Under the pieces are notes generated by a model. It had not been told where the DNA came from. It saw nothing but the letters and a program-made list of their open reading frames with translations, and made no database searches. 64,000 bases of DNA from Henckelia pumila (lineage: Eukaryota; Streptophyta; Magnoliopsida; Lamiales; Gesneriaceae), in NCBI RefSeq assembly GCF_033568475.1, contig NC_133123.1, positions 160,967,753 through 161,031,752 of the forward strand. Direction: 5' to 3'. The position numbers and the translations under genes were made by a program. Positions 11,722 through 24,757 of the stretch are shown here, in pieces (position 1 is the first letter of the stretch; every line of letters begins with the position of its first letter).

Positions 11722-13813
11722 TGAAAGGGCCCGTGTCCTGATTTAATATTTAATGATCAAACAACCAGGATTAACTAATGTAAACAGCGAAAACGAGTTA
11801 AAAATTTGCGTTTTGGGCCTACAGAAAATTCGGCATGACCTATTCGTAAATATGACATCCCAAAAACCTGTATAACACAACCAACAATATATAATCGAAA
11901 ATAGAGTCACAACTCCAATTTACAAACCTATAGCCGCACTGGCCAGGAATAAACACATGCAGAGCCGGCAAGGCTCGATCACACAAATAACAATCCAAAA
12001 CAAAGTCCAAAACTATCGATACAAATACACAGGGCATCACCCCGGCAAATATAAAACTCGCCAAACTGATATATACATATATCTGGGAACTCGACTCCAC
12101 GCTCGACTCACTGGGTACCACTAGATGACGCTCCACCAGATGCGTCAAATCCCCCTGGATAACCTGCTATGGAATCACAAACAACCACAGCATAAAAAAA
12201 AAAAAACAGGGGTCGGACCCCAGTACGACGAACTAGAAAAATTACGAAAAATATAACTGACATGAATAAAATCAAGTACAATGCAATGAAATGCAATGTA
12301 ATGCGTGACATGTATCAATGGAATAAGGGATACCAAATGGAGTCCAAATAATCGTATCACAATAATCTCAGTGGCCACCCGTGCTAGGAACGCAGCAGAC
12401 CTCGAATCATCACTGCTAATCCACACACGTAGCATCGAGGGCGACAGGAGCTATCCGTCCGACCTCATGCTGTCATCAGGAGTGTCGTACGTAGCATCGA
12501 GAGCACGGTTGCTACCCGCTCGGTCTCGTGCTAACTCAGGAGTGCACTAAATAATGTCACTCGCTCCATCGATGACTCAATGCATCTCAAGAGATCAATA
12601 TCAATAGCAATCAAAGGAGTCAAGGCTCAACGTGTTATGAAAAATTGTAAATGAGTGAATGCAATCATATAATCCACATAAGCACATAAAACACGTTATC
12701 ACTCATTACAAAATACTTAATATCATTACATGCCATTATAGGCGTCGTAATTAAACGGCTCATACATACCTCAACCAACACTTAATTTACCACAGAAATA
12801 TCTCAAGTATTATTCGAATACTCCAATCCTGTGAAAAACCATTTATGCATATTAATTCATAATCCCTAGTACAAATATGAGAATTATTGAAACTAAATCT
12901 AAAAATCAAACTAACATTTCCAAAATTTCATATTTCATTCAAAGCATTCTATCAATGTCCAAATATCGAATATACGACTCTTAAATGTCGAAAAACCAAA
13001 ATTAGAACAATCTGATTTTTTCCAAAAATTCCTACAAATTTCAAAAATTCGCATTTATATTTTCTAGAGCATCTAAACACTCCATTAATGAATAATCAAC
13101 ACTAAAATTTGAAAATTCCCAATTATAATAATCTGAAAATTCAAAATATTGCCCCAATAATTTCTGAAAAATAGTCAATACCTTCAATCAACTCCGATAT
13201 AATACCTACAACCAATAATAAATCAAATATCAATTATCAAAAGTCAATTGAATCAAAATTCCCAAAATTTGAAACTCTAATCTAGAAATCTACCTCAAAG
13301 CTAAGAAATAAAGCTCCAACTAGCCTGAATAACCTTCCTCTTGCAGCAAGCGGTGATCGGCGACGAAGCAGGCGGCGGCTGTCGGAATTCGAGCTTCGAG
13401 CGACGCGATAAAACCTTACAATATTGGTACCAAAAGAAAGCTTACGTCGCGAGGATTCCAGAACTATATTTATTTTCAAAAATCGATTACCGACGGCAAA
13501 GATACGGCGATTTGAAGCAACGAGAAAAGTTTGAAATGAAAAGGAAGAAGAAGACGCAGAAGCCGGTGGAAAAGACGAGGAGAGAGAGAGTCGTATATAT
13601 GTATATCCATATTTAGTTTAATAGATATGTATTAGTTTAATGTGTATCTTGTTTTATTCATTCGGGGTTAGAATTTGACCCGGTTCGAGTTATTTCCACT
13701 CTTGTGTGCTCGATAAATAAAATATGCATTTTAATATCGTCTATAAACCGATATTTATTCATACATATTTTTAACACACAAATTAATTAACATAGTAAAA
13801 TTGGGTCCTTACA
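11722..13813 (-). repeat. Gyp-C 3' LTR
   Basis: On the minus strand it starts TGTAAGGACCCAATTTTACT at 13813, directly after a purine tract (AGAGGGGGAGAAC), and ends near GGACACGGGCCCTTTCA. It matches the 5' copy at 29435-31307 with scattered substitutions. It contains a TATA-like ATATATAC near 13600 followed by CT-rich leader sequence, consistent with minus-strand U3/R order. It also contains a short internal repeat, CGTAGCATCGAG, twice at about 12430-12505. Confidence 0.85.
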
Positions 13814-13859
13814 GTTCTCCCCCTCTAAAAAGAAGATTTCGTCCTCGAAATTAACACAC

Positions 13860-14398
13860 ATCAAACTTATATACAAGTGGTCAAAGATCTACTACTGATA
13901 GTACATAGGGAAATCAGAGTACGTGAAATAAGTCACCACATAGTCAAACAAATGAGGTCATTCTTGACGCATTCTAGACTCCAATTCCCATGTAGCTTCT
14001 TCTCTCCCATGTCTACTCCATTCCACCATAACCAAAGGATTCGTCTTGTTCCTAAGTTGCTTTTCTTTACGATCAAGGATCTGCACTGGATACTTAACAT
14101 AGCTAAGGGAACTATCCAACTCCACATCATCAGCCCTCAAGATATGAGAAGGATCTGGTTCATACTTCCGCAGCATAGATATGTGAAATACATCATGTAT
14201 CGCAGCCAAACTCTGTGGCAAGTTCAAACGATACGCCAAAACCAATCTTCTCAACAATCTTGTACGGACCGATATAACGAGGAGCTAATTTACCTTTACG
14301 CCCAAATCTCATAGCACCACGAAATGGTGATACTTTCAAGAAAACAAAATCGCCAACCTGAAATTCTAAAGGTCTACGCCTGTTATTAGCATAGCTGG
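13860..14398 (-). pseudogene. Gyp-C integrase C-terminus and chromodomain remnant
   Basis: The minus-strand frame at 14257-13958 carries IHDVFHISMLRKYEPDPSHI and [15 protein letters not shown], the integrase tail plus chromodomain-like end of Tekay-type elements. Upstream, up to the Gyp-B junction at 14398, the sequence encodes the preceding integrase C-terminal segment in another frame, so there is a one-base shift near 14240. A TGA follows RMRQE at about 13958, and the frame then stays open for a further short stretch. This is the direct continuation of the integrase cut at 23441. Confidence 0.8.
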
Positions 14399-16434
14399 TG
14401 TGAGACCTCGATTCTAAACCACTAATCTCGGATTAAACAACAATTAAGCGAACAAGAATCCAAGAGTAAAACAAGTCAAATTTTTTTTTTTTTTTTTAAA
14501 AAAAACGCCGCGCGCCCGCGCGAGGAACCAAGCTCGCGCGCGCGGGGGCAAACAATTCCGAGGTCCAACGGAGGCCTCGCGCGCGCGCGAGGAACGCCTC
14601 GCCCGCGCGCGGAAGGCCTGGGCAGAAAATGCTCAGGCTGCAGAAAAAAAAAAGAAAGGATTCCGCGCTTGGTCCGACATGCCTTCAAATACAAATGCAA
14701 TAACAGGGTGTAGGGAAACATACCATAACAAGTCATGCTTTCAGAAGGCCTAAAACAACCAGAAGTCTAAATCGATACAACAACAACATACTTCGATTTC
14801 AGATTACAATCCGAATACAAACTAATTCGAATAAAAAAACATATCAAGTTCGAGTTGTAACATGCTTCAATCTTAAACTAGATAAACATGCTAATTCGAC
14901 TTCTAAACCGAGTCTCACTTCTACTACTTGCCCTCGAAGCTAACCATGCCTCTTCTGACTTGTTCCTGCCCCACCTGTTGCCAAGTACACATACAAAACA
15001 AAGCAACAGCCGGATAACCGGTGAGAATGATAATCCCAGTAAAAGCAACATATCAAGTAATGAATATACAACATGCTATCAAACCACATATTCAAGTCGA
15101 AGTTAATGATATGCATGTCTTTAAAACCAGGATATCGATTCTGATAAACACGGGAGTATTGCTCTGCTTTTGGGATCCCGAGGATGAGATCACGTAACGA
15201 CTCACCGACTCTCCCAATCGAGGTGGTGCCACGTATCCCACTCCTCTAGACTTTGAGCAACCATAATGAGTATGCTAGCACTAGGCGAAATACTACAACC
15301 TAGGCCACTCAATCATAGTTCCCAAACGTCTAACAAAAAGGGCGGTTCTGCCCGCTGAAATCAAAGTAGGCTCAAGATGAATGCATAACAGAAACATAAA
15401 CATAAGCCACATAACAAAAACTCAATCAATCAACAATTACAAGTTCCACGTGCTAGAACAAGTATCAATGCAATATGTGATTTAAAAAGGAAAACTCGAG
15501 AACCAACAGTCCCGAGTATGCTATCCCGCTACGATGACTGCTTTTACCTTGCAATGTAGTAGCTCCAACTCTGGATAAGCTACAAAAGAGATTGTATAAA
15601 CAACTACACAATCTAACAACAACAAGGCAACGGTTCAAGGAAAACTCTTTATACCGTTCTTCGTCCAATTCTCTGAAACGATCAAACAGCTGCTAACTCT
15701 GGGCTTGACAACTCCGAACGAATCTGTTCAGATACAAGAGATGATTGATCAATGACCACGATCAACTTACAAGCCAAGTTCAAACTCAAAAACGGTTCAA
15801 AATCTCCAAAAACTCAAACCGACGGCATAACGGCTATAACTGAACAACCGGCAACGCAGACAGCAGTTCAATACTGATAATGACTCAATTCAATGCTAAT
15901 AAAACAACAACAAGACAAACCCAACAAATCTCAAAACCATGATTTTCGAAAATGGCTTCCAAAAATTATAACAAATCCGAACGTCGCTCTATTTCAAAAC
16001 TGACAGATAATAAACGATCAGAACTCTGAAGAGAACAACATACTCGAATCTAGAATGATTCTAACAACATCCAAAAACTAGAATGTATCGGATCGAAGAA
16101 GAACTTACGATATAACAGAGCTCTCACTGCAGTGATCACTAATCTGCCTTCAGAAATAAATTCCAACGGCCGGATCGAGCTCGGACTGAAATCAGAAAGC
16201 TTGAAAGCTCAATGAATCGACTTCAATGGAGGGAGGCGATGCAATGGAGGTGATGGAGAAGAGAATGGGTCCAAAAGCCTTATAAATATCTATAAAAACC
16301 GATAATTGCATTTTAGTCCCTGAAAAATCCAATTTTTGCAAAAAGGACCCTGATCAAAATCAAACCGGCTCGAGAACTCTGCAATCTCCGATTAAATCAA
16401 ATAAATTCATTTAAGATAAAAACGGGGCGTCACA
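14399..16434 (-). repeat. Gyp-B 3' LTR
   Basis: 2036 bp, TG...CA ends (minus strand TGTGACGCCCCG to GGTCTCACA). A TATA box reads TATTTATAAGG on the minus strand near 16277-16287. A GC-rich alternating CG block lies at about 14507-14617, next to the 3' end of the LTR, in what would be U5. Confidence 0.93.
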
Positions 16435-16449
16435 ATTCTCCCCCACTAA
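16435..16449 (-). other. Gyp-B polypurine tract
   Basis: Minus strand TAGTGGGGGAGAAT immediately upstream of the 3' LTR. This is the expected plus-strand primer for reverse transcription. The same G-rich tract precedes the 3' LTRs of Gyp-A and Gyp-C. Confidence 0.85.
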
Positions 16450-16531
16450 GAAGAGATTTCGTCCTCGAAATCAACGAGAACCACAACTCAAAGATAGAAT
16501 AAAGAACTAAAGACAGTAAGAAGAACTCACG

Positions 16532-19500
16532 TCATCCGAATAGCTCTGGAAAACGCTGTCTCATGTCAGATTCTGTCTCCCAAGTCACTTCCTCAACACC
16601 GTGACGGCTCCACTGCACCTTCACTAACGGAATCAACTTGGTCCTGAGTTGCTTTTCTTTCCGATCAAGGATCTGAATCGGTCGCTCAAAATAGCTCAGA
16701 GTCTCGTCTAACTCGGCTTCGTCAGGCTGAAGGATATGAGAAATATCTGGTTGATACTTTCGCAGCATAGAGACGTGAAAAACGTCGTGAATACCAGATA
16801 AAGACGGAGGAAGTGCAAGTCTGTAGGCAAGATCGCCTATCTTCTCGAGAATCTCGTACGGACCGATGAATCTCGGAGATAACTTTCCTCTCTTACCGAA
16901 TCTGACGGTGCCTCTGAACGGAGAAATCTTAAGGAATACACGGTCTCCCTGTTCAAAACTCAGAGGTCGACGCCTGACATTCGCATACTTCGCCTGTCTA
17001 TCTTGAGCTGACTTCATTCTGGTCTGAATGATCTTAACCTGCTCTGCCATATCTCTAAGCATCTCCGGTCCCAAATCTGGTGACTCGGACAATTCATCCC
17101 AAAAAAACGGAGATCGGCACTTTCTACCATACAAAGCCTCAAAAGGCGCCATACCGATACTCGCTTGGAAGCTGCTGTTGTAAGAAAACTCGACAAGAGG
17201 CAAAGAATTCTGCCAACTAGTGCCAAAGTCTAGCACCACCGCTCGCAGCATATCCTCCAACGTCTGGATAGTCCGCTCTGACTGTCCATCTGTCTGAGGA
17301 TGATAAGCTGTACTCAGATGCAATCGAGTACCAAGTGCCCCCTGAAGACCGTGCCAGAAGTGAGAAGTGAATCTAGGATCTCTGTCTGAAACGATCGACT
17401 TCGGCACACCATGCAATCTCACAACATTGCTAACATACAACTCAGCCATCTGATCATGACGATACGTCATCCTGTACGGAATAAAACACGCAGACTTCGT
17501 CAATCGGTCGATCACTACCCAAATAGCATCGCATCCTCGAACGGATCGTGGTAGTTTCGTGACAAAATCCATAGAAATGTGATCCCATTTCCATTCAGGA
17601 ACAGATAGGCTGTGCAAAAGACCACCTGGTCGCTTCCGCTCTGCTTTCACTTGCTGACAATTCAAACACCGAGATACAAATCTCGCAACATCGTCCTTCA
17701 TTCTCTTCCACCAGAACTGACTCTTCAGATCGTTGTACATCTTACGACCTCCAGGATGAACGCTAAACCGACTGCAATGAGCCTCTCGGAGAATACGCTG
17801 TCTCAACTCCGAAATATCAGGCACAACAATACGGTTATTCACAAACAAAACGTCATCTCTAACCTGGAATTCTGACTGATGCCCAGTTCTGACTTTCTCT
17901 ACCGAAACCTGAATGCTCGGCTCAGACTTCTGTGCTTCTCTGATTGCAACAAACAACTCCGGCTCGGCTTGAATAGCAAACACTCTGATAGTCTCCCTAT
18001 CTGTTTCAAACTCTAAACCAGAAGTGCAACAATCATCGACCAACTGAGAAACACCGATAGTTGAAAGAGATAGAGAACAAAGCTTTCGGCTCAAGGCATC
18101 TGCAACTGCATTCGACTTCCCTGGATAATACTTGATCTCACAGTCGAAATCCTTCAACAGATCTAACCATCTTCTCTGTCTCATATTCAGCTCTGCCTGT
18201 GAAAACAAGTACTTAAGACTCTTATGATCAGAAAAGATCTCGAAAGACTCACCATAAAGATAGTGACGCCAGATCTTCAAAGCAAATACAATTGCTGCAA
18301 GTTCAAGATCATGAACAGGATAACGAGTCTCGTGCGGTTTTAGCTGCCTCGATGCATACGCTATCACATGCTTATGCTGCATAAGAACACAACCCAAACC
18401 TCGGTTAGAAGCATCACAATACACTGTGAAACCTCCAGTACCCTTCGGAATAGAAAGAATTGGAGCACTGGTCAGTCTCCTCTTCAGATCAACAAAGCTA
18501 GCCTCACAATCTGAAGTCCAGACAAAAGGCGCATTCTTCTGAGTCAGCTGGGTAATAGGCTTGGCAATAGACGAGAAACCCTCGATGAAACGACGGTAAT
18601 AACCAGCTAAACCCATGAAGCTTCGGATCTCAGGTACTGATGTCGGTCTAGGCCAATTCATAACCGCTTCGATTTTGCTGGGATCGACAGAAATCCCATC
18701 TTTAGAAATAATATGACCGAGAAAGACAACTCGATCTAACCAGAATTCGCATTTCGATATCTTGGCAAACAACTGCTCAACTCGTAAAATCTGCAAGACG
18801 ATTCTCAAGTGCTCTGCATGGTCAGTACGGTTCTTCGAGTAGATAAGAATATCATCGATGAAGATAATGACGAACTCATCTAAATAACGCTGAAAGATAC
18901 GGTTCATCAAACCCATAAAAACAGCTGGAGCATTAGTCAAACCGAACGGCATGACTATAAACTCAAAGTGACCATACCTCGTTCTGAATGCGGTCTTAGG
19001 AACATCTTCCTCTCGCACTCTCAGCTGATGGTAGCCTGACCTCAGATCAATCTTAGAGTAGACAGAAGAACCCTGCAGTTGATCGAACAAGTCATCTATT
19101 CGGGGTAAAAGATACCTGTTCTTAACTGTAGCCTGATTCAATTGACGGTAGTCGATACAGAGCCGCATAGAACCATCCTTCTTCCGAACGAATAGAACAG
19201 GAGCACCCCAAGGTGATACACTAGGTCTGATGTATCCCTTGGCAATCAAATCCTCAAGCTGCTCCTTCAACTCTCTCAATTCAACAAGTGCCATACGATA
19301 AGGAGCTTTTGAAATAGGTTGAGTACCTGGTACTAAGTCAATGCTGAATTCAACCTCTCGAATGGGTGGCAATCCAGGAACATCTTCCGGAAACACATCA
19401 GCAAAATCTCTAACCACTGGTAAGTCAACCAAAGCTAGGCTAGATTTCAGTACATCAACCGCATAAACCAAAAATCCTTCTGCACCTCTCTGTAACAAAC

Positions 19501-21100
19501 GAGTCATAGATAACACTGAAATCAAAGGAATTCTAGATCGAGAACCCTTACCAAAGAATTTCCACTCGTCTACCATTTCAGGTCTGAACCTGACAACTTT
19601 CAGAAAACAATCAACTGTTGCCCTGTACTTGGTCAAAGCATCTATACCGACAATACAATCAAAATCTGACAACCCAAGCACAATACAGTCGAATTCTAAC
19701 AAATTCCCCTCGAAACAAAATTCACAGTTCCTGACTAGTCGGACAGAAACAATTCCTCCACCCAAAGGTGAAGTAACAGCTACTACTGTAGGCAACAATT
19801 CAGTTGGCAAAGCATGCAATAACACATATTTCTCAGAGATAAAGGAATGAGAAGCACCTGTATCTATCAAGACATGAGCAGAATGACCGAAAATCGAACA
19901 GTTACCTGCTATGACATCGTCAGGTGCTGCCTGAGCCTGATCCTCTGTCAATGCAAAGACTCGTGCTTGCTGTCTCGAAGGCTGATTTGCACTAGAGCTA
20001 CCTCCCTGTCTGTTCTGCTGTTGCTGGGGTTGGAAAGAGTGCACTGCAGATGACTGCCTCTCTGGCTGAGCTGCAGGTCTAGAAGAACTCCCACTCTGAG
20101 CTCTATCTCTATTACGTTGAGGGCACACTTTAGAGAAGTGTCCCGGTTGCTGACATGTGTTACAATTGCCGAAGACTCCCACACACTGATCCGGTGAGTG
20201 TCTTCCTCCACACTTGCTGCAGTACAAGGATGATGACCCAGAACTCGGTCCTGAACCGAATTGCTTCAAACCACTGGAACTGGACGAACTGTTCCCCTGT
20301 CTCTTGAACTGTTTACCTCTTGCCTTGTACTGATCCTTTCTGTTTCCCCCACTGTTTCCACCTTCATACCTCTGCTGCTGGTTCTGATGTTGAGGTGGCT
20401 GATTCTGGTACTGAGATGGTTGGTTCTGATACTGCCTCTGCTGCTGAGGTGCCCCCTGATTACCTCTTTGCCTCCACAAGCCTGCTTCTGCTCCCTTTGC
20501 GTAATTCATGGCATCCGCAAAGTTGCTAGGCCTGTTGGTGTTAACCAACGTGAAGACATCGGGGTTCAACCCGTTGATGAACTGATCTGCCTTAGCTTCT
20601 TCATCTCCGGCAATTAGCGGTGCAAAACGCAACAGACTATCGAACTTAGCCACGTACTCTTCAATGTTCAGATTCCCTTGCCTCAGATTTGCAAACTCTG
20701 CTCCCTTATCCTTACGATACGAGATAGGGAAAAACCGCTTATAAAACTCAGATTTAAAAAGAGTCCAAGTAACCTCTGTACCTCTACTCTCAAATGCTTT
20801 CTTTGTCATGATCCACCAGCTCTTAGCACCACCACGCAGCTGATGAATTACTAACCTGATTCGGCGGTCATCTGTGTAGTCAATGGAATCAAACAACTGA
20901 TCCATATCATCCAACCAACTCTCACAGTCAACTGGATTTTCTGAACCCATCAACAATGGCGGATTGAACGACTGAAACCTCTTCAGCAAGGTTTCCCTAG
21001 GAGTCGCTGAAGCATCTAACTGATCAACCTCAGTGCTAGCTTGCTCAGTCGCAGGGATAACTGGTGGTGTGTTTCTGTTTATCACTCGACGAGGACCCAT
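16532..21100 (-). CDS. Gyp-B gag-pol polyprotein (intact)
   Basis: A single frame of 1522 codons from the ATG at 21100 ([10 protein letters not shown], aligning with MAPRRSLRRN of Gyp-A). An upstream in-frame ATG at 21145 adds 15 residues but has no counterpart. Order: gag (around residues 50-220, with [13 protein letters not shown]), a Q-rich linker, the zinc knuckle [14 protein letters not shown], the aspartic protease site [10 protein letters not shown], reverse transcriptase with FIDDILIY, RNase H with [10 protein letters not shown], integrase with an HHCC finger (CLNCQQ) and the D-D-E residues in [17 protein letters not shown] and TDGQSERT, then a chromodomain-like tail ([15 protein letters not shown]). 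All visible catalytic residues are present. It supplies everything for copying except host polymerase. The chromodomain probably guides insertion into heterochromatin (family knowledge). Confidence 0.95.
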   Translation of the reverse strand: MGPRRVINRNTPPVIPATEQASTEVDQLDASATPRETLLKRFQSFNPPLLMGSENPVDCESWLDDMDQLFDSIDYTDDRRIRLVIHQLRGGAKSWWIMTKKAFESRGTEVTWTLFKSEFYKRFFPISYRKDKGAEFANLRQGNLNIEEYVAKFDSLLRFAPLIAGDEEAKADQFINGLNPDVFTLVNTNRPSNFADAMNYAKGAEAGLWRQRGNQGAPQQQRQYQNQPSQYQNQPPQHQNQQQRYEGGNSGGNRKDQYKARGKQFKRQGNSSSSSSGLKQFGSGPSSGSSSLYCSKCGGRHSPDQCVGVFGNCNTCQQPGHFSKVCPQRNRDRAQSGSSSRPAAQPERQSSAVHSFQPQQQQNRQGGSSSANQPSRQQARVFALTEDQAQAAPDDVIAGNCSIFGHSAHVLIDTGASHSFISEKYVLLHALPTELLPTVVAVTSPLGGGIVSVRLVRNCEFCFEGNLLEFDCIVLGLSDFDCIVGIDALTKYRATVDCFLKVVRFRPEMVDEWKFFGKGSRSRIPLISVLSMTRLLQRGAEGFLVYAVDVLKSSLALVDLPVVRDFADVFPEDVPGLPPIREVEFSIDLVPGTQPISKAPYRMALVELRELKEQLEDLIAKGYIRPSVSPWGAPVLFVRKKDGSMRLCIDYRQLNQATVKNRYLLPRIDDLFDQLQGSSVYSKIDLRSGYHQLRVREEDVPKTAFRTRYGHFEFIVMPFGLTNAPAVFMGLMNRIFQRYLDEFVIIFIDDILIYSKNRTDHAEHLRIVLQILRVEQLFAKISKCEFWLDRVVFLGHIISKDGISVDPSKIEAVMNWPRPTSVPEIRSFMGLAGYYRRFIEGFSSIAKPITQLTQKNAPFVWTSDCEASFVDLKRRLTSAPILSIPKGTGGFTVYCDASNRGLGCVLMQHKHVIAYASRQLKPHETRYPVHDLELAAIVFALKIWRHYLYGESFEIFSDHKSLKYLFSQAELNMRQRRWLDLLKDFDCEIKYYPGKSNAVADALSRKLCSLSLSTIGVSQLVDDCCTSGLEFETDRETIRVFAIQAEPELFVAIREAQKSEPSIQVSVEKVRTGHQSEFQVRDDVLFVNNRIVVPDISELRQRILREAHCSRFSVHPGGRKMYNDLKSQFWWKRMKDDVARFVSRCLNCQQVKAERKRPGGLLHSLSVPEWKWDHISMDFVTKLPRSVRGCDAIWVVIDRLTKSACFIPYRMTYRHDQMAELYVSNVVRLHGVPKSIVSDRDPRFTSHFWHGLQGALGTRLHLSTAYHPQTDGQSERTIQTLEDMLRAVVLDFGTSWQNSLPLVEFSYNSSFQASIGMAPFEALYGRKCRSPFFWDELSESPDLGPEMLRDMAEQVKIIQTRMKSAQDRQAKYANVRRRPLSFEQGDRVFLKISPFRGTVRFGKRGKLSPRFIGPYEILEKIGDLAYRLALPPSLSGIHDVFHVSMLRKYQPDISHILQPDEAELDETLSYFERPIQILDRKEKQLRTKLIPLVKVQWSRHGVEEVTWETESDMRQRFPELFG

Positions 21101-21387
21101 CTGATAATCAAAGGTTAGGACACGAGATATCTCAATCGCTACCATCAGTGCCCTTACAACCGCTTGGAATACCGAATACCAGTCGAGAACAGAAACAGTT
21201 ATATCTCAAGTAGATCATGCTTTATTAATTTAAATCACACAACCATGTAATTCAAATAATGCTCAAACAATAAAGCATGCTCGCATGGAATTAAGTACAC
21301 AATTAAATAATTCAAACACATGCGAGGAGTCATTGCACACAGACTCGATCTACCCCGCTCACTCTAGTTCGACCAAGAATCTTAACG

Positions 21388-21399
21388 CTTTGATACCAC
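21388..21399 (-). other. Gyp-B primer binding site (tRNA-iMet)
   Basis: Minus strand TGGTATCAAAGC, 4 bases after the 5' LTR end. It matches the 3' end complement of initiator tRNA-Met (TGGTATCAGAGC) at 11 of 12 positions. Confidence 0.88.
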
Positions 21400-21403
21400 T
21401 TAA

Positions 21404-23440
21404 TGTGAGACCTCGATTCTAAACCACTAATCTCGGATTAAACAACAATTAAGCGAACAAGAATCCAAGAGTAAAACATGTCAAATTTTTTTTTTTTTTT
21501 TTTTTAAAAAACGCCGCGCGCCCGCGAGAGGAACCAAGCTCGCGCGCGCGCAGGCAAACAATTCCGAGGCCCAACGGAGGCCTCGCGCGCGCGCGAGGAA
21601 CGCCTCGCCCGCGCGCGGAAGGCCTGGGCAGAAAATGCTCAGGCTGCAGAAAAAAAAAAGAAAGGATTCCGCGCTTGGTCCGACATGCCTTCAAATACAA
21701 ATGCAATAACAGGGTGTAGGGAAACATGCCATAACAAGTCATGCTTTCAGAAGGCCTAAAACAACCAGAAGTCTAAATCGATACAACAACAACATACTTC
21801 GATTTCAGATTACAATCCGAATACAAACTAATTCGAATAACAAAACATATCAAGTTCGAGTTGTAACATGCTTCAATCTTAAACTAGATAAACATGCTAA
21901 TTCGACTTCTAAACCGAGTCTCACTTCTACTACTTGCCCTCGAAGCTAACCATGCCTCTTCTGACTTGTTCCTGCCCCACCTGTTGCCAAGTACACATAC
22001 AAAACAAAGCAACAGCCGGATAACCGGTGAGAATGATAATCCCAGTAAAAGCAACATATCAAGTAATGAATATACAACATGCTATCAAACCACATATTCA
22101 AGTCGAAGTTAATGATATGCATGTCTTTAAAACCAGGATATCGATTCTGATAAACACGGGAGTATTGCTCTGCTTTTGGGATCCCGAGGATGAGATCACG
22201 TAACGACTCACCGACTCTCCCAATCGAGGTGGTGCCACGTATCCCACTCCTCTAGACTTTGAGCAACCATAATGAGTATGCTAGCACTAGGCGAAATACT
22301 ACAACCTAGGCCACTCAATCATAGTTCCCAAACGTCTAACAAAAAGGGCGGTTCTGCCCGCTGAAATCAAAGTAGGCTCAAGATGAATGCATAACAGAAA
22401 CATAAACATAAGCCACATAACAAAAACTCAATCAATCAACAATTACAAGTTCCACGTGCTAGAACAAGTATCAATGCAATATGTGATTTAAAAAGGGAAA
22501 CTCGAGAACCAACAGTCCCGAGTATGCTATCCCGCTACGATGACTGCTTTTACCTTGCAATGTAGTAGCTCCAACTCTGGATAAGCTACAAAAGAGATTG
22601 TATAAACAACTACACAATCTAACAACAACAAGGCAACGGTTCAAGGAAAACTCTTTATACCGTTCTTCGTCCAATTCTCTGAAACGATCAAACAGCTGCT
22701 AACTCTGGGCTTGACAACTCCGAACGAATCTGTTCAGATACAAGAGATGATTGATCAATGACCACGATCAACTTACAAGCCAAGTTCAAACTCAAAAATG
22801 GTTCAAAATCTCCAAAAACTCAAACCGACGGCATAACGGCTATAACTGAACAACCGGCAACGCAGACATCAGTTCAATACTGATAACGACTCAATTCAAT
22901 GCTAATACAACAACAACAAGACAAACCCAACAAATCTCAAAACCATGATTTTCGAAAATGGCTTCCAAAAATCATAACAAATCCGAACGTCGCTCTATTT
23001 CAAAACTGACAGATAATAAACGATCAGAACTCTAAAGAGAACAACATACTCGAATCTAGAACGATTCTAACAACATCCAAAAACTAGAATGTATCGGATC
23101 GAAGAAGAACTTACGATATAACAGAGCTCTCACTGCAGTGATCACTAATCTGCCTTCAGAAATAAATTCCAACGGCCGGATCGAGCTCGGACTGAAATCA
23201 GAAAGCTTGAAAGCTCAATGAATCGACTTCAATGGAGGGAGGCGATGCAATGGAGGTGATGGAGAAGAGAATGGGTCCAAAAGCCTTATAAATATCTATA
23301 AAAACCAATAATTGCATTTTAGTCCCTGAAAAATCCAATTTTTGCAAAAAGGACCCTGATCAAAATCAAACCGGCTCGAGAACTCTGCAATCTCCGATTA
23401 ACTCAAATAAATTCATTTAAGATAAAAACGGGGCGTCACA
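21404..23440 (-). repeat. Gyp-B 5' LTR
   Basis: 2037 bp, almost identical to the LTR at 14399-16434. Differences seen include the length of the T run after AGTCAAA, GCGCGAGG against GCGAGAGG, and a few single substitutions. It has the same minus-strand TATA region and the same CG-rich block at about 21512-21624. Confidence 0.93.
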
Positions 23441-24757
23441 GCTGGCTTGACGATCCTGGGCTGCTTTCATTCTTTTCCTGATCAGTTCAATTTTTTCTTT
23501 CATCTCTTGAATAAACTCTGGTCCCGACAACTGTCGTTTTCCTACTTCTTCCCAACATATCGGAGATCTACATTTTCTGTCATACAAGGCTTCAAATGGT
23601 GCCATCCCGATAGATACTTGATAACTATTATTGTAAGAGAATTCCACCAAAGCTAAAGATTCTTGCCAACCACCACTGAAATCCATCACAACAGCTCGTA
23701 ATAAATCTTCGAGTGTCTGAATAGTTTTTTCAGATTGACCATCTGTCTGCGGATGATAGGCAGTACTCATGGCCAATTTAGAACCCAAAGCTGATTGCAA
23801 ACTAGACCAAAACTTAGAAGTAAATCTGGGATCACGGTCTGATACTATAGTAACTGGCACACCATGCAATCGCACTCTCTGATCAATGTACATTTTCGCC
23901 ATTTTCGTATATGTCCAAGTACGATCATATGGAATAAAATGGGCAGATTTAGACAATCTATCCACAATAACCCAAATGGCATCACAACCACGATTAGATC
24001 GAGGTAGGTGTGTCATGAAATCCATAGTAATGTGTTCCCAATTCCACTGTGGTACTTCAAGACTAAGTAACATACCACCTGGTCTAATTCTTTCAGCCTT
24101 AACTTGTTGACATGTCAAACACTTAGCCACAAAGTCAGAAATATCTTTCTTCATACCTTCCCACCAGTAATGGGCTTTCAAGATATGATACATCTTTCGA
24201 ATTTCAGGATGTATACTATGTCGACTACAATGAGCTTCTCGTAGTATATCTTCTTTCAAATCTATCAAATTCGGAACCACAAGTCTACCATTATAACGCA
24301 AACATCCATCAGAAGCAACAAGGAATTTCCCTGACTGACCAGCTAGAGTTAATTCTTTCAAGTGATGGATATATGGATCAGTCTTTTGTGCTGCTTTGAT
24401 TTTCGAAATTATTCGTGGTTCAACTTGAATAGATGAAACTATGAAATGATTACCTTTAGCTCGATAAGTCCATCCTGAAATTCCCAAATGCTCATGAACT
24501 TTAGAAATAGTTAAAGATGCTAACATCTTAGTATGAACTTTTTTGCTCAAAGCATCTGCAACTTGATTCACATTTCCTGGCTGGTATTGAATATCACAGT
24601 CAAAATCCTTAAGTAATTCCAACCATCGACATTGTCTCATATTCAAATCAGACTGTGTGAATAAATATTTCAGACTCTTATGATCGGAATAAATCACAAA
24701 CTGTTCACCGTACAGATAATGACGCCATATTTTCAATGCATGCACAATGGCAGCCAA
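23441..24757 (-). pseudogene. Gyp-C RNase H and integrase remnant
   Basis: The frame is open from 24757 to the Gyp-B junction. It holds the end of RNase H ([14 protein letters not shown]), the integrase zinc finger (CLTCQQ), and D-D-E motif regions ([27 protein letters not shown]). It is separated from the reverse transcriptase frame by a short deletion at about 24757-24765 that changes the phase. The integrase is cut at residue SC by the Gyp-B insertion and resumes at 14398. Confidence 0.85.

Larger units (their letters stand above)
14399..23440 (-). mobile_element. Gyp-B: intact, young Ty3/gypsy (Tekay-type) retrotransposon
   Basis: A complete element of 9042 bp with LTRs at both ends, a primer site, a polypurine tract and one unbroken gag-pol frame. 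A 5-bp target duplication GCTGG lies at 14394-14398 and 23441-23445. It sits inside the integrase region of Gyp-C, whose reading continues on the far side. The LTRs differ at only about a dozen positions over 2 kb by eye, so the insertion is recent. It could still be mobile. Confidence 0.95.

Noticed and set aside
14476..14736. Arg/Pro-rich 86-codon frame, repeated at 21449
   Set aside because: Translation of the GC-rich LTR block on the minus strand. It is a composition artefact.
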